A stretch of DNA of 64,000 nt from positions 1-64,000 of the forward strand of contig NZ_WPHG01000004.1 in the NCBI RefSeq assembly GCF_009742725.1, written 5' to 3'. The notes under the pieces were generated by a model, which saw only the letters and a program-made list of their open reading frames with translations, was not told where the DNA came from and did no database searches. A program made the translations under genes and the position numbers. The DNA is from Nitratireductor arenosus (lineage in GTDB: Bacteria > Pseudomonadota > Alphaproteobacteria > Rhizobiales > Rhizobiaceae). Below, in pieces: positions 48,849-59,924 of this stretch (positions are counted from its first letter, which is position 1; each line of letters opens with the position of its first letter).

Positions 48849-49124
48849 CTACTGAAATTCGGGAACGACGGACGGAATATCGTCGAACGTGAAACCCAAT
48901 TGCCGGGTGAGCAGATAAAGCAGCCCGAAAACGAGCAGGGAAATCAGCGTGGCGCGCAAGGCGGCGCGGCGCATATGGGGGCCCTTGGGGGCGCTCGCGG
49001 TGGTGCCCAAAGTGACGTCACCGTCCTCGTCCTGGGTATGCAGGCCGAACGGCAGGACGACAAACAGCGTCACCCACCAGATGATGAAATAGACCGCGAA
49101 TCCGGAGATCCAGCTCATCGTCAA
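48849..49124 (-). CDS. DUF1467 family membrane protein
   Basis: A 91-residue protein with two transmembrane helices (about residues 5-27 and 58-76) and the DUF1467 pattern FIIWWVTLFVVLPFGLHTQD. The family is found next to mce and rnj in alphaproteobacteria; function unknown. Start may be the second ATG (49118). Confidence 0.85.
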   Translation of the reverse strand: MTMSWISGFAVYFIIWWVTLFVVLPFGLHTQDEDGDVTLGTTASAPKGPHMRRAALRATLISLLVFGLLYLLTRQLGFTFDDIPSVVPEFQ

Positions 49125-49148
49125 AATTCCCTTTCAGCGCCCTGCGGC

Positions 49149-49553
49149 TCAGGCCTGCTCCAGCTCGACCAGCGTTCCGGCGAAATCCTTCGGGTGCAGG
49201 AACAGCACCGGTTTGCCGTGGGCGCCGATCTTCGGCTCGCCGTCGCCCAAGACGCGTGCGCCCTTTGCTTTCAGCCGGTCGCGCGCGGCCAGGATGTCGT
49301 CGACCTCGTAACACAGATGATGCATGCCGCCGGCGGGATTCTTGGCGAGAAAGCCGGAGATCGGCGACGCCGCGTCGAGCGGCTCGAGCAATTCCACCTT
49401 GGTGTTGCCGAGATCGACGAAGACGACCGTGACGCCATGGTCCGGCAATGCCTGCGGCTTTGACAGTTTCGCGCCGAGCGTATCGCGATAGACCGCGCTT
49501 GCCGCGGCAAGGTCGGGAACCGCGATGGCGACGTGATTGAGCCTTCCGAGCAT
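49149..49553 (-). CDS. mce: Methylmalonyl-CoA epimerase
   Basis: A 134-residue vicinal-oxygen-chelate enzyme that interconverts the R and S forms of methylmalonyl-CoA in propionate metabolism. Metal ligands fit His in GRLNHVAIAVPDL, His in GGMHHLCYEVDD and Glu in TLVELEQA. The start is MLGRLNHVAI; upstream residues are not part of the family. Confidence 0.92.
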   Translation of the reverse strand: MLGRLNHVAIAVPDLAAASAVYRDTLGAKLSKPQALPDHGVTVVFVDLGNTKVELLEPLDAASPISGFLAKNPAGGMHHLCYEVDDILAARDRLKAKGARVLGDGEPKIGAHGKPVLFLHPKDFAGTLVELEQA

Positions 49554-49621
49554 CCGCTTTTTCCTTTCCGTGCCGCACGGCCGCCCCACGAGGGCGGCGA
49601 CCGCATTTCGCGAGTCATTGC

Positions 49622-51295
49622 TTAGCGCGTGACGAACACCGTCACGACGGGCTTTTTGCCCCAGCCGTCACGGGCTGCGTTGCGCACCGCGCGGCGGACC
49701 GATTCCTGAAGCTGGTCGAGGTTTTTGCGCCGCACGCGCGGGATCGACTCCACCGCCCCGGCCGCCGCGTCGAGCATCAAATCCTCCAGGAGCTCGCCAT
49801 TGCGATCCTCGCTCGGCACGCCGTAGGAGACGATGTCGGGATCGCCGGCAAGTTCGTAACGCTCGTCGAGCACCACATTGATGGCGACATGGCCGACATA
49901 GGACAGCTTACGCCGCGCGCGGATGCCGACCGCCTCCTCGCTGCCCAGCAGATAACCGTCCTTGTAGATGCGGCCGGCCTTGACCTCATCGACGATCTCG
50001 GCCGGTCCCGGCGCCAGCCGCAGCATGTCGCCATTGCGGATCTGCGACACGGAGGGAACCCCGGCCATGGCCGCGAGCGAACCCTGGGCCACCAGATGCG
50101 CGGCCTCGCCGTGCACGGGCACCAGGTTCTGCGGGCGCACCCACTCATACATGCGCTTGAGCTCGCTGCGCCGGGGGTGGCCCGACACATGCACGAGCGC
50201 GTCGTCGTCCTCGATGATGCGGATGCCCTGGTCGATCAGCCGGTTCTTGATGTCCAAAATGGCCTTTTCGTTGCCGGGGATCGTGCGCGAGGAATAGATC
50301 ACGGTATCGCCGGGCGCGAGCGTGACATTGCGCATTTCCTCGCGTGCGAGCTTGGCCAGCACGGCGCGCGGCTCGCCCTGGCTGCCGGTGCACAGAATGA
50401 CCAGCCTGTCGCGCGCGATCTGGGCGTATTCCTCTTCGTCGGCGAATTCGGGCAGGCCGTCGAGATAGCCCAGTTCGGTGGCGACGTTGATGACGCGCTT
50501 CATCGAGGAGCCCATCACGATGACGCGGCGGCCGGCCTCGTGGGCGGCCTCGGCGACCGAGCGGATACGCCCGACATTGGAGGAGAAGCTGGTGACGGCG
50601 ACACGCCCCTCGGCCTTGACGATCAGGTCGCGCAGACTGTCGCCGACAGCCTCCTCGGACGGAGATTCGCCTTCGCGCATGGCATTGGTCGAATCGCAGA
50701 TCAGCGCCAGAACGCCGGCATCGCCGAGCGCCCTGAAACGCGCCTCGTCGGTCTTTTCGCCGATGGTCGGCGCGGGATCGATCTTCCAGTCGCCGGTATG
50801 GACCACCGTGCCGAGCGGCGAGGTGATGGCGAGCGAGACCGGTTCGGGGATCGAATGGGTGACGGCCACCGCCTCGATGTCGAACGGGCCGACGCTAAAA
50901 CGTTCGCCGGCACGGTAGATCTCGACCGGAATTTTCGGCTGCCGGCCCGGCTCGTATTCGCGCTTGGCTTCCAGCAGGCCGGCCGCGAACGGCGTCATCC
51001 ACACCTTTGCGCCGAGCCGCGGCCACAGATCGAGCAGCGCGCCGTAATGGTCTTCGTGCGCATGGGTGATGACGATGCCGCGCAGCCGGTCCTTCTGACC
51101 CTCCAGAAAGCCGATATCGGGCAGAACCAGATCGGCGCCGGGAAGGTCCGGGCCTGGAAAGGTGACGCCGCAATCGACCACGATCCACTCGCGTGCATGC
51201 GGCGGCCCGTAGCCGTAGAGGCCGAAATTCATGCCGATCTCGCCAACACCGCCGAGAGGCAGGAAGACGAGCTCGTTCTTGTCGTTTTTCGCCAT
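49622..51295 (-). CDS. rnj: Ribonuclease J
   Basis: A 557-residue metallo-beta-lactamase/beta-CASP ribonuclease for rRNA and mRNA processing with 5'-exo and endo activity. The zinc motif ITHAHEDHYGAL and later VVHTGDWKID are present, as is the beta-CASP part (VTSFSSNVGRIRSVAEAAHE, GSQGEPRAVLAKLAREE, VHVSGHPRRSELKRMYEWVR). It lies between birA and mce. Confidence 0.95.
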   Translation of the reverse strand: MAKNDKNELVFLPLGGVGEIGMNFGLYGYGPPHAREWIVVDCGVTFPGPDLPGADLVLPDIGFLEGQKDRLRGIVITHAHEDHYGALLDLWPRLGAKVWMTPFAAGLLEAKREYEPGRQPKIPVEIYRAGERFSVGPFDIEAVAVTHSIPEPVSLAITSPLGTVVHTGDWKIDPAPTIGEKTDEARFRALGDAGVLALICDSTNAMREGESPSEEAVGDSLRDLIVKAEGRVAVTSFSSNVGRIRSVAEAAHEAGRRVIVMGSSMKRVINVATELGYLDGLPEFADEEEYAQIARDRLVILCTGSQGEPRAVLAKLAREEMRNVTLAPGDTVIYSSRTIPGNEKAILDIKNRLIDQGIRIIEDDDALVHVSGHPRRSELKRMYEWVRPQNLVPVHGEAAHLVAQGSLAAMAGVPSVSQIRNGDMLRLAPGPAEIVDEVKAGRIYKDGYLLGSEEAVGIRARRKLSYVGHVAINVVLDERYELAGDPDIVSYGVPSEDRNGELLEDLMLDAAAGAVESIPRVRRKNLDQLQESVRRAVRNAARDGWGKKPVVTVFVTR

Positions 51296-51312
51296 GCGTG
51301 TCTTCCTTCCGC

Positions 51313-52146
51313 TTAATCCGCAGCGGCCGAGGCGATCACTCCAAAATGGACGTCGCCGGCCGCGATCTTCCAGTGTTTACCGTGCCGGTCGCGCACCACA
51401 AAGCGGCACTCGGCATCGATGGTCTCAAAGACGCCGCGCACGATTTCGCCATCGACGCGAACCGCCACCTCGCTGCCGAGCCCGGCGGCGCGCTTGAGCC
51501 AGGTCCGGCGCACGGCGTCGAGCCCCCTGCCCCCGTCCCATATCCGTTCAGCCGCGAGCCAGGCATCCGACAGCGCCAGAAACAGGGTCTGGGCGTCACC
51601 GCGCGCGCCCAGCACCGTCAGCGAGGTTGCCGGGTATGGCATCTCGGCGGGATGGGCAACGACATTGACGCCTATGCCGATCGCCACCGCGAAGCCACCG
51701 CCCTCCAGCATGGTCGATTCCAGCAGGATGCCGGCAAGCTTGGCGCCCCCGGCAAGCACGTCATTGGGCCATTTCAGCTCGAAACGCGACTTGGCGCGCG
51801 CATCGCCGCCGCCATCGGCTCCGATCGCGATCCGCCCGGCATCCGGCACGCATGCCTCGAGCGCGTCGCCGAGCGCCAGGCCGGCCACGAAGCCGAGCGT
51901 GGCGGCCACCGGCATCGGGCAGCAATTAACCAGAAGCAGCGTCGCGGCGAGATTGCCCTCAGGCGTCGCCCAGACCCGTCCGCGGCGGCCGCGTCCGGTC
52001 TCCTGTTTCGACGACACCACCCACAGCCGGCCGGGATCGCCGGCCCGCGCGCGCTCGAGCGCGGTGGCATTGGTCGAGCCGATCGTGTCGAACGCTTCGA
52101 GGCGAAATCCCGCCGCCGACGCCGGCGGAGCCAGAACAAAACCCAT
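51313..52146 (-). CDS. birA: Biotin-[acetyl-CoA carboxylase] ligase BirA (no HTH)
   Basis: A 277-residue biotin protein ligase. The catalytic core has STNATALERARAGDPGRLWV, the GRGRRGRVWATPEGNLAATL loop that binds biotinyl-AMP and KWPNDVLAGGAKLAGILLES. It has no N-terminal DNA-binding domain, so it is a pure ligase. It follows nuoN directly. Confidence 0.93.
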   Translation of the reverse strand: MGFVLAPPASAAGFRLEAFDTIGSTNATALERARAGDPGRLWVVSSKQETGRGRRGRVWATPEGNLAATLLLVNCCPMPVAATLGFVAGLALGDALEACVPDAGRIAIGADGGGDARAKSRFELKWPNDVLAGGAKLAGILLESTMLEGGGFAVAIGIGVNVVAHPAEMPYPATSLTVLGARGDAQTLFLALSDAWLAAERIWDGGRGLDAVRRTWLKRAAGLGSEVAVRVDGEIVRGVFETIDAECRFVVRDRHGKHWKIAAGDVHFGVIASAAAD

Positions 52147-52150
52147 CCGG

Positions 52151-53587
52151 TCAGAAGAAGGTTTTCGCCGCCGCTTCGGCCATCGTGCCGACCGGTCCGC
52201 CGATCAGTACGTAAAACAGGACGAAAGCACCGGAGAGCCCGAGAACAAGCCGCAATTCGCCGGCCATCGGCACGAAAGCGCCGACCGGCTCGTCGAACCA
52301 CATGATCTTGATGATGCGCAGATAATAATAGGCGCCGACCACCGAGGCGAGCACGCCGATCACGGCGAGCGCATAAAGCTGGGCATCGATCGCGGCCAAA
52401 AACACATACCATTTCCCCCAGAACCCGGCGAGCGGCGGGATACCGGCGAGCGAGAACATCAGGATCGTCAGGATGGTGGCCATCACCGGATTGGTCGAGG
52501 CCAGGCCGCCGAGCTCGTCGATCTGCTCGACATTGCCTTCCTTGCGGCGCATGGCGAGGATGAAGGCGAAGGTGCCGAGCGTCATCACCAGATAGATCAG
52601 CATATAGATGACCACGCCGCGCACGCCGGCCTCGGTGTTGGCGGCAAGCCCGACCAGGGCGAAGCCCATATGACCGATCGAGGAATAGGCCATCAGCCGC
52701 TTGATATTGCGCTGGCCGATGGCGGCGAAGGCGCCAAGCAGCATCGAGGCGATGGCGATGAAAACGATGATCTGCTGCCAGTCCGGCGCGATCGGCTCGA
52801 ACGCGCCCATGGTGACGCGCACGAGCAGCGCCATCGCCGCCATTTTGGGCGCGGCGGCAAAAAACGCCGTCACCGGGGTCGGCGCGCCTTCATAAACATC
52901 GGGCGTCCACATGTGGAACGGGACGGCGGAGATCTTGAAGGCCAGGCCGGCGAGCACGAAGACCAGGCCGAAGACGAGCCCGAGCTGCCTCTCGCTGCCC
53001 GACAGCACCGCCGCGATCTCGTCGAAACCGGTGTGGCCGGTATACCCGTAGACCAGCGACATGCCGTAAAGCAGCATGCCCGAGGACAGCGCGCCGAGGA
53101 CGAAATATTTCAGCCCGGCCTCGGTGGAGCGGACATTGTCGCGGTTGATGGCGGCGATCACGTAAAGCGCCAGCGACTGCAGTTCGAGGCCGAGATAAAG
53201 CGCGATCATGTCGTTGGCCGACACCATCAGCGCCATGCCAAGGGTTGCCAGCAGGATCAGGACCGGGAATTCGAACTTGTCGAACTTTTCCGCCTTGGCG
53301 AAGCCGACCGACATGATCAGCGTCAGGATCGCGCCGATGAAGGTGAGGAATTTCATGAAACGTGCGAACGAATCGCTGACAAAGGCTCCGTTGAAGGCGG
53401 CTCCGTCCGCGCCGAAAAACACCATCCAGGCGGTCGCGCCGGCAAGCACGGCCACCGCCAGGCCGGTGACCAGCGTGTTGGAGCGCTCGTCGCCGAAAAC
53501 GCCGATCATCAACAGCGCCATCGCCGCCACCGCCAGAAACAGTTCGGGTGTCGCGAGGATCAGGCTTTGGGAAAGTTCAGCCGACAT
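52151..53587 (-). CDS. nuoN: NADH-quinone oxidoreductase subunit N
   Basis: A 478-residue antiporter-like subunit of complex I with about 14 transmembrane helices. [20 protein letters not shown] and [20 protein letters not shown] carry the conserved Lys and Pro residues of the proton channel. Last gene of the nuo unit, followed by birA. Confidence 0.95.
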   Translation of the reverse strand: MSAELSQSLILATPELFLAVAAMALLMIGVFGDERSNTLVTGLAVAVLAGATAWMVFFGADGAAFNGAFVSDSFARFMKFLTFIGAILTLIMSVGFAKAEKFDKFEFPVLILLATLGMALMVSANDMIALYLGLELQSLALYVIAAINRDNVRSTEAGLKYFVLGALSSGMLLYGMSLVYGYTGHTGFDEIAAVLSGSERQLGLVFGLVFVLAGLAFKISAVPFHMWTPDVYEGAPTPVTAFFAAAPKMAAMALLVRVTMGAFEPIAPDWQQIIVFIAIASMLLGAFAAIGQRNIKRLMAYSSIGHMGFALVGLAANTEAGVRGVVIYMLIYLVMTLGTFAFILAMRRKEGNVEQIDELGGLASTNPVMATILTILMFSLAGIPPLAGFWGKWYVFLAAIDAQLYALAVIGVLASVVGAYYYLRIIKIMWFDEPVGAFVPMAGELRLVLGLSGAFVLFYVLIGGPVGTMAEAAAKTFF

Positions 53588-53602
53588 CGTGTTTGCAAAC
53601 CC

Positions 53603-55120
53603 CTACTGCGCCAGTCCGGCCGCTGCGGTGGACTGTCCCGCCTCGATCGAGGCGGCGACGTTGTTGACGAGGGCCTCGACCGAGGCCGCGGTGGCGTCGA
53701 AGACCGGCGCCGGATAGACACCGAAGAAGATGACGAAGATCACCAGCGGATAGATCACCATCTTCTCGCGCATCGACAGGTCGAGCATGCCCTTCAAGCT
53801 TTCCTTGGTCAGCTTGCCGAAGACCACGCGGCGGTAAAGCCACAGCGCGTAGGCCGCCGACAGGATGACGCCGGTGGCGGCGAACAGGGCGACCCAGGTA
53901 TTGACCTTGAACACACCAAGCAGCGTCAGGAACTCGCCGACAAAACCGGACGTGCCCGGCAGGCCGACATTGGCCATGGTGAAGATCAAGAACACCACCG
54001 CGTATTTCGGCATCTTGTTGACCAGCCCGCCATAGGCCTCGATCTGGCGGGTGTGCATGCGGTCGTAGATGACGCCGACGCACAAGAACAGCGCGCCCGA
54101 GACCAGGCCGTGCGACAGCATCTGGAAAATGCCGCCCTGGATGCCTTCCTGGTTGAGGGCGAAGATGCCCATCGTCACGTAGCCCATATGGGCGACCGAG
54201 GAATAGGCGATCAGCTTCTTGATGTCCTCCTGCATCAGCGCGACCAGCGAGGTGTAGATGATCGCCACCACCGACAGCGTGAACACGAAGGGCGCGAAAT
54301 CGGCCGAGGCGAGCGGGAACATCGGCAGCGAAAAGCGCAGGAAACCGTAACCGCCCATCTTCAACAGGATGCCGGCGAGGATGACCGAGCCCGCCGTCGG
54401 CGCCTCCACATGCGCGTCGGGCAGCCAGGTGTGGACCGGCCACATCGGCATCTTGACCGCGAAGGAGGCGAAGAAGGCGAGCCACAACCAAGTCTGCATG
54501 CCGGCGGGGAAATCATGCGCGAGCAGCGTGGGGATATCGGTCGTGCCGGCCTGCCAGTACATGGCCATGATGGCCAAGAGCATCAGCACCGAGCCGAGCA
54601 GCGTGTAGAGGAAGAACTTGAAGCTGGCATAGACGCGCCGCTTGCCGCCCCACACGCCGATGATGATGAACATCGGGATAAGGCCCGCCTCGAAGAAGAC
54701 GTAGAACAAAACGATGTCCAGCGCGCAGAACACGCCGATCATCAGCGTTTCCAGGATCAGGAAGGAGATCATGTACTCCTTCACGCGCTTGTCGACCGAT
54801 TCCCACGAGGCCAGGATGCACAGCGGCATCAAAAAGGTCGTCAAGATGACGAACAGCATCGAAATGCCGTCGACGCCCATGTGATAGGCGATGCCGCCGC
54901 CCAGCCATTCGGTCTTCTCGACCATCTGAAAACCGGGATTGGTATTGTCGAACCCGGCCCAGATGAACAGCGACAGCAGGAAGGTGAAGCTGGTCGTGAA
55001 CAGGGCGACATTGCGGATGTTACGGCGCGCGGCGGCCCCCTCGTCCCGGATCATCAGGATGAGGAAGGCGCCGACCAGCGGCAGGAAGGTGACCGTGGTG
55101 AGGATGGGCCATTCGGTCAT
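53603..55120 (-). CDS. nuoM: NADH-quinone oxidoreductase subunit M
   Basis: A 505-residue antiporter-like subunit. Conserved Glu in NKR-type segment and [20 protein letters not shown], then [20 protein letters not shown], identify NuoM. About 14 helices. It lies between nuoL and nuoN with short gaps. Confidence 0.95.
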   Translation of the reverse strand: MTEWPILTTVTFLPLVGAFLILMIRDEGAAARRNIRNVALFTTSFTFLLSLFIWAGFDNTNPGFQMVEKTEWLGGGIAYHMGVDGISMLFVILTTFLMPLCILASWESVDKRVKEYMISFLILETLMIGVFCALDIVLFYVFFEAGLIPMFIIIGVWGGKRRVYASFKFFLYTLLGSVLMLLAIMAMYWQAGTTDIPTLLAHDFPAGMQTWLWLAFFASFAVKMPMWPVHTWLPDAHVEAPTAGSVILAGILLKMGGYGFLRFSLPMFPLASADFAPFVFTLSVVAIIYTSLVALMQEDIKKLIAYSSVAHMGYVTMGIFALNQEGIQGGIFQMLSHGLVSGALFLCVGVIYDRMHTRQIEAYGGLVNKMPKYAVVFLIFTMANVGLPGTSGFVGEFLTLLGVFKVNTWVALFAATGVILSAAYALWLYRRVVFGKLTKESLKGMLDLSMREKMVIYPLVIFVIFFGVYPAPVFDATAASVEALVNNVAASIEAGQSTAAAGLAQ

Positions 55121-55123
55121 GAT

Positions 55124-57124
55124 TTAGAACGAGCTCCCGAGCATCATCCAGGTGACGAGGGCGGCGACGCCGATCAGCATCGCGAAGGCGTAGTGGTAGA
55201 GATAACCGGTCTGCAGCTTGACCACCTTGTTGGTGACGTCGATCACGCGGGCGGACACACCGTCCGGCCCGAGCCCGTCGATCACCTTGCCGTCGCCGGT
55301 CTTCCACAGGAAGCGGCCAAGCCGCATGGCCGGCCTGACGAACACGACATCGTAGAGCTCGTCGAAATACCATTTGTTGAGCAGGAAGGCGTGCAGCCCG
55401 CGGTGCTGCGCGGCGAGCTGTTTCGGCGTCTCCGGCGAGCGGATGTAGAATTGATAGGCGACCAACAATCCGAGCAGCATCGCCACGAAGGGCGACAGCT
55501 TCACCCACAGCGGCACCTCGTGGAAATCGTGCAGGATGTGGTTGTCCGGCAGGGTGAACAGGGCGCCCTTCCAGAAACCGTCATATGCCTCGCCGACAAA
55601 ATAGCCATGGAAGATCACGCCGGCGAACAGGGCGCCCGCCGCCAGGATGAACAGGGGCACCAGCATGACCGGCGGCGATTCGTGCACGTGGTGCATGACG
55701 TCGGCGGAAGCGCGCGGCTTGCCGTGGAAGGTCATGAAGATCAGGCGCCAGGAATAGAAGCTGGTGAAGACGGCGGCCACGACCAGCAGGATGAAGGCGA
55801 AGGTCGCCACCGCATTGTGGCCGACGAAGGCGCCCTCGATGATGGCGTCCTTGGAAAAGAAGCCGGCCGTACCGATGATGGTAGCGGGAATACCGACGCC
55901 GGTCAGCGCCAAGGTGCCGATGATCATCATCCAGTATGTGGTCGGGATCAGCTTCCTGAGCCCGCCCATCTTGCGCATGTCCTGCTCGTCGGAGACGGCA
56001 TGGATGACCGAGCCGGAGCCGAGGAACAGCAGCGCCTTGAAGAAGGCGTGCGTGAACAGATGGAAGATCGCGGCGGAATAAAAGCCGAGCCCCAGCGCGA
56101 CGAACATGTAGCCGAGCTGCGAACAGGTCGAATAGGCGATCACACGCTTGATGTCGTTCTGCACCAGGCCGACGGTGGCGGCGAAGAAGGCGGTGAAGGC
56201 GCCGACGAAGGTGACCACCAAGAGCGCGGTGTGCGACAATTCGAAGATCGGCGACAGGCGCGCCACCATGAACACGCCGGCGGTGACCATGGTCGCGGCA
56301 TGGATGAGCGCGGAGACCGGCGTGGGGCCTTCCATGGCGTCCGGCAGCCAGGTGTGCAGCGGCACCTGGGCCGACTTGCCCATCGCGCCCAGGAATAGCA
56401 ACAGGCAGACAACCGTCAAAGCCGCATGCCGGTCGAGTTCGTAGCCGAGGAAATTCAGCACCGATCCGGCCTGCGCGCCCGCCTCGCCCGCCGCGTCCGC
56501 GGCCGGCAGGAAGGACTGGGTGTTGGCAAAGATGGTGCCTAGATCGACCGAGCCGAACAGCACGAAGACGCCGAAAATGCCGAGGATGAAGCCGAAATCG
56601 CCGACGCGGTTGACGACGAAGGCCTTGATGGCGGCGGCGTTGGCGGTCGGCTTCTTGTACCAGAAGCCGATCAGAAGATAGGAGGCGAGACCGACGCCCT
56701 CCCAGCCGAAGAACATCTGCACCAGATTGTCCGACGTCACCAGCATCAGCATGGCGAAGGTGAACAGCGACAGATAGGCGAAGAAGCGCGGCCGGTGCGG
56801 GTCGTGGTGCATGTAGCCGATCGAGTAGATGTGGACCAGCGCCGAGACCGTGTTGACGACGACCAGCATGACCACGGTCAGCGTGTCGATGCGGAACGAC
56901 CACGCCACGTCGAGCCCGCCCGACTGGATGAAGCGCATGACCGGCACGGTGAACGCCTCACCATCGCCGAAACCGACGGTGAAAAAGGCGACCCAGGACA
57001 GGACGGCCGCAATTACCAGGAAGCCGGAGGTGATGTATTCGCTCGCCTTGGCGCCGATCGAGCGGCCCAGCAGGCCCGCGATCAGGAAGCCGAAAAGCGG
57101 AAGGAAGACGATGGCGTGATACAT
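55124..57124 (-). CDS. nuoL: NADH-quinone oxidoreductase subunit L
   Basis: A 666-residue subunit, the most distal antiporter-like part of complex [41 protein letters not shown] and [20 protein letters not shown] are family signatures. The C-terminal lateral helix region spans about the last 120 residues. Confidence 0.96.
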   Translation of the reverse strand: MYHAIVFLPLFGFLIAGLLGRSIGAKASEYITSGFLVIAAVLSWVAFFTVGFGDGEAFTVPVMRFIQSGGLDVAWSFRIDTLTVVMLVVVNTVSALVHIYSIGYMHHDPHRPRFFAYLSLFTFAMLMLVTSDNLVQMFFGWEGVGLASYLLIGFWYKKPTANAAAIKAFVVNRVGDFGFILGIFGVFVLFGSVDLGTIFANTQSFLPAADAAGEAGAQAGSVLNFLGYELDRHAALTVVCLLLFLGAMGKSAQVPLHTWLPDAMEGPTPVSALIHAATMVTAGVFMVARLSPIFELSHTALLVVTFVGAFTAFFAATVGLVQNDIKRVIAYSTCSQLGYMFVALGLGFYSAAIFHLFTHAFFKALLFLGSGSVIHAVSDEQDMRKMGGLRKLIPTTYWMMIIGTLALTGVGIPATIIGTAGFFSKDAIIEGAFVGHNAVATFAFILLVVAAVFTSFYSWRLIFMTFHGKPRASADVMHHVHESPPVMLVPLFILAAGALFAGVIFHGYFVGEAYDGFWKGALFTLPDNHILHDFHEVPLWVKLSPFVAMLLGLLVAYQFYIRSPETPKQLAAQHRGLHAFLLNKWYFDELYDVVFVRPAMRLGRFLWKTGDGKVIDGLGPDGVSARVIDVTNKVVKLQTGYLYHYAFAMLIGVAALVTWMMLGSSF

Positions 57125-57125
57125 G

Positions 57126-57434
57126 TCAGCCCTTCATCATGTTGACGTCTTCGACGTCGATGGAGCCGCGATTGCGGAAGAAAACGACAAGAATGGCGAG
57201 CCCGATCGCCGCCTCGGCGGCGGCCACCGTCAGCACGAACAGGGCAAACACCTGACCGACGAGGTCGCCGAGAACGGCCGAGAACGCAACGAAATTGATG
57301 TTGACGGCCAACAGGATCAGCTCGACCGACATCAGGATGATGATGACGTTCTTGCGGTTCAGGAAAATGCCGAACACGCCGAGCGTGAACAGCACGGCCG
57401 AGACGGTGAGGAAATGCGCGATACCGATCGTCAT
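57126..57434 (-). CDS. nuoK: NADH-quinone oxidoreductase subunit K
   Basis: A 102-residue subunit with three transmembrane helices. [20 protein letters not shown] carries the conserved Glu36-type residue and [20 protein letters not shown] the second Glu. These glutamates link the quinone site to proton pumping. Confidence 0.95.
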   Translation of the reverse strand: MTIGIAHFLTVSAVLFTLGVFGIFLNRKNVIIILMSVELILLAVNINFVAFSAVLGDLVGQVFALFVLTVAAAEAAIGLAILVVFFRNRGSIDVEDVNMMKG

Positions 57435-57445
57435 GATTGCCCCCG

Positions 57446-58066
57446 TCAGATGCCCTTGCCCGTTTCGACGTCGACGACCTCGATCGCGGTCTCGGGCGTA
57501 CGCGCCACCTGAACCGGGACCGATTGCCGCTTGACGCCCTCCTTGTGGCGCAAAGTCAGCACGATCGCGCCGATCATCGCCACCAGCAGCACGAGGCCAG
57601 CGATCTGGAAGAAATAGATGTAGTCGGTGTAGAGGATGTCGCCGAGCGCGGCCGTGTTGTGGCGCACGTCCGGCGCCGGCGTCGGCTGGGCGACCGCGGT
57701 GGCGAGTTCGGGAACGAAAGCGTAGCCGCCGACTACCACGACGATCTCGGCGGCCAGGATCAGGCCGACCAGCGCGCCGATCGGCGCATATTGCAGCGCA
57801 CCGCGCTTCATCTCGGCGAAATCAACGTCGAGCATCATGACGACGAACAAAAACAGCACCGCCACCGCGCCGACATAGACAACCAGCAGGATCATGGCGA
57901 GGAATTCGGCGCCGGTGAGCAAAAACAACCCGGCGGCGTTGAAGAAGGTCAGGATCAGGTAGAGCACCGAATGCACGGGATTGCGCGCGGCGATGACCAT
58001 GAAGGCCGCCGCCACCGCGATGAAGGCGAACAGATAGAAAAAGATCGCCTCGAGTCCTGTCAGCAT
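57446..58066 (-). CDS. nuoJ: NADH-quinone oxidoreductase subunit J
   Basis: A 206-residue subunit with five transmembrane helices. [20 protein letters not shown] and [20 protein letters not shown], including the pi-bulge helix region, identify NuoJ. ATG 58066 follows GGGGGAA; an in-frame TTG at 58078 is unlikely. The C-terminal 35 residues ([20 protein letters not shown]) are an extension. Confidence 0.93.
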   Translation of the reverse strand: MLTGLEAIFFYLFAFIAVAAAFMVIAARNPVHSVLYLILTFFNAAGLFLLTGAEFLAMILLVVYVGAVAVLFLFVVMMLDVDFAEMKRGALQYAPIGALVGLILAAEIVVVVGGYAFVPELATAVAQPTPAPDVRHNTAALGDILYTDYIYFFQIAGLVLLVAMIGAIVLTLRHKEGVKRQSVPVQVARTPETAIEVVDVETGKGI

Positions 58067-58181
58067 GGGTTCCCCCAATTCTCCGCCGCGGGGAATCGCC
58101 CCGCATCATTCCGGCCTTGCGCCCCAGGCGAAAACCGCGTTGTCCTTAGACCAGCCGTCCGCGCCCGTCCATGTCGAATGG

Positions 58182-58673
58182 CTATCTGTATGGTGCGTCC
58201 AACGCGATGTTGCGCGCGATCTCGCGTTCCCAGCGGTCGCCAATGGCGAGCAGCTTGTCCTTGTCGTAATAAAGCTCCTCGCGCGTCTCGGTCGCGAATT
58301 CGAAATTCGGCCCCTCCACGATCGCGTCGACCGGGCAGGCTTCCTGGCAAAAGCCGCAATAGATGCACTTCACCATGTCGATGTCGTAACGAACCGTGCG
58401 CCGCGTGCCGTCATTGCGCCGCGGCCCCGCTTCGATGGTGATCGCCTGGGCCGGGCAAATCGCCTCGCACAACTTGCAGGCGATGCAGCGCTCTTCGCCG
58501 TTGGGATAGCGCCGCAGCGCGTGCTCGCCGCGAAAACGTGGCGACACCGGTCCTTTTTCGTGCGGATAGTTGACCGTGTATTTCGGCGCGAAGAACTGCC
58601 GCATGGCCAGGAAGAACGCGCTGACGAATTCCTGCAGGAGCAGCGATTTTGCGGCTTGGGCGAGCGCTGACAT
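58182..58673 (-). CDS. nuoI: NADH-quinone oxidoreductase subunit I
   Basis: A 163-residue peripheral subunit with two 4Fe-4S clusters bound by [12 protein letters not shown] and [12 protein letters not shown], the last clusters (N6a and N6b) before N2. An N-terminal amphipathic helix contacts the membrane arm. A gap of about 115 bases before nuoJ holds no gene. Confidence 0.96.
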   Translation of the reverse strand: MSALAQAAKSLLLQEFVSAFFLAMRQFFAPKYTVNYPHEKGPVSPRFRGEHALRRYPNGEERCIACKLCEAICPAQAITIEAGPRRNDGTRRTVRYDIDMVKCIYCGFCQEACPVDAIVEGPNFEFATETREELYYDKDKLLAIGDRWEREIARNIALDAPYR

Positions 58674-58675
58674 GA

Positions 58676-58867
58676 CTATTCTCCAGCAATCAACGGGGCG
58701 ACGAAAAAGCCCACGATCGGCAAGAGCACGAGCTGGCTCAGGCCGGTGATATTAAGGACGCGCTTCGTCTCCGGCAGCTCGACGCGCGCAGCCAAAAGCC
58801 TCAGCAATGCGAGGTCGGCCGCCGCGACGCCAAGCCCGACAAGGGCGCCGATGAGGCCCGCGCCCAT
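58676..58867 (-). CDS. Small membrane protein inserted between nuoH and nuoI
   Basis: A 63-residue protein with two hydrophobic helices (about residues 4-24 and 41-59: [20 protein letters not shown]). It is spaced by two to three bases from both neighbours, so it is cotranslated with complex I. Small genes occur at this place in rhizobial nuo operons. It may be an accessory or assembly factor; function unknown. Confidence 0.78.
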   Translation of the reverse strand: MGAGLIGALVGLGVAAADLALLRLLAARVELPETKRVLNITGLSQLVLLPIVGFFVAPLIAGE

Positions 58868-58868
58868 C

Positions 58869-59921
58869 CTAAGCCACCAGTCCGGTGAATTTCAGGAAGG
58901 CGGCGGTGGCGACCACCATGAACAGCGAGATCGGCAAAAACACCTTCCAGCCGAGCCGCATCAGCTGGTCGTAGCGATAGCGCGGCACGATCGTCTTCAC
59001 GATGGCGAAGAAGAAGAAGACGAAGCAGATCTTGAGCATGAACCAGACGATGCCGGGCACCCAGGTGAAGGGCGCGAAATCGAACGGCGGCAGCCAGCCG
59101 CCGAGAAACAGGATCGTCATCAGTGCGCACATCAGCATGATCGCGACATATTCGCTGAGCATGAACAGCAGGTACGGCGTGGAGGAATATTCGATCATGT
59201 GGCCGGCAACCAGTTCCGATTCGGCCTCGACCAGATCGAAGGGCGGCCGGTTGGTTTCCGCCAGGGCGGAGATGAAGAAGATCACGAACATCGGGAACAG
59301 GCCGAGCCAGTGCCAGTCCAGAAAACTGTTGGGCAGGCCGGCCATGGTGCCCAGACCGTCGCGCTGCGACAGGACGATGTCGGTCAGGTTGAGCGAGCCG
59401 ACGGCCAGCAGCACGGTGACGATGACGAAACCGATCGAAACCTCGTAGGACACCATCTGGGCGGCCGAACGCAGCGCGCCGAGGAAGGGATATTTGGAGT
59501 TCGAGGCCCAGCCAGCCATGATCACGCCGTAGACCTCGAGCGAGGAGATGGCGAAAATGTAGAGAATGCCGACATTGATGTTGGCGATCACCCAGTTCTC
59601 GTTAAACGGCACCACCGCGAAGGTGGCCAGCGCCAGCACGGTGGTGACCAGCGGCGCCAGCAGGAACACGCCCTTATTGGCGCCAGACGGGATCACCGGC
59701 TCCTTGACGACGAATTTCAGTAGATCGGCGAAGGATTGCAGCAGCCCCCAGGGGCCGACGACATTGGGACCGCGCCGCAACATCACCGCCGCCCAGATCT
59801 TGCGGTCGGCGTAGAGGATGAACGCGATGAAGACCAAGAGCGCGACGATGACCAGCAGGGACTGGCCGACGATGATCAGCCCCGGCAGCACGTAGGTGGT
59901 GAAGAAGAGGTCCATCGTCAT
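58869..59921 (-). CDS. nuoH: NADH-quinone oxidoreductase subunit H
   Basis: A 350-residue subunit with eight transmembrane helices that forms the quinone cavity. [40 protein letters not shown] and [20 protein letters not shown] are diagnostic. The ATG may be at 59921 or 59915. Confidence 0.96.
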   Translation of the reverse strand: MTMDLFFTTYVLPGLIIVGQSLLVIVALLVFIAFILYADRKIWAAVMLRRGPNVVGPWGLLQSFADLLKFVVKEPVIPSGANKGVFLLAPLVTTVLALATFAVVPFNENWVIANINVGILYIFAISSLEVYGVIMAGWASNSKYPFLGALRSAAQMVSYEVSIGFVIVTVLLAVGSLNLTDIVLSQRDGLGTMAGLPNSFLDWHWLGLFPMFVIFFISALAETNRPPFDLVEAESELVAGHMIEYSSTPYLLFMLSEYVAIMLMCALMTILFLGGWLPPFDFAPFTWVPGIVWFMLKICFVFFFFAIVKTIVPRYRYDQLMRLGWKVFLPISLFMVVATAAFLKFTGLVA

Positions 59922-59924
59922 GCC

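Noticed and set aside
51419-56398. Very long plus-strand open frame (about 1,650 codons) rich in Asp, Glu, His and Arg opposite birA and nuoN-L
   Set aside because: It is the antisense of strongly conserved membrane subunits; the composition (His/Asp/Gln/Arg repeats) is the usual shadow of high-GC third positions.
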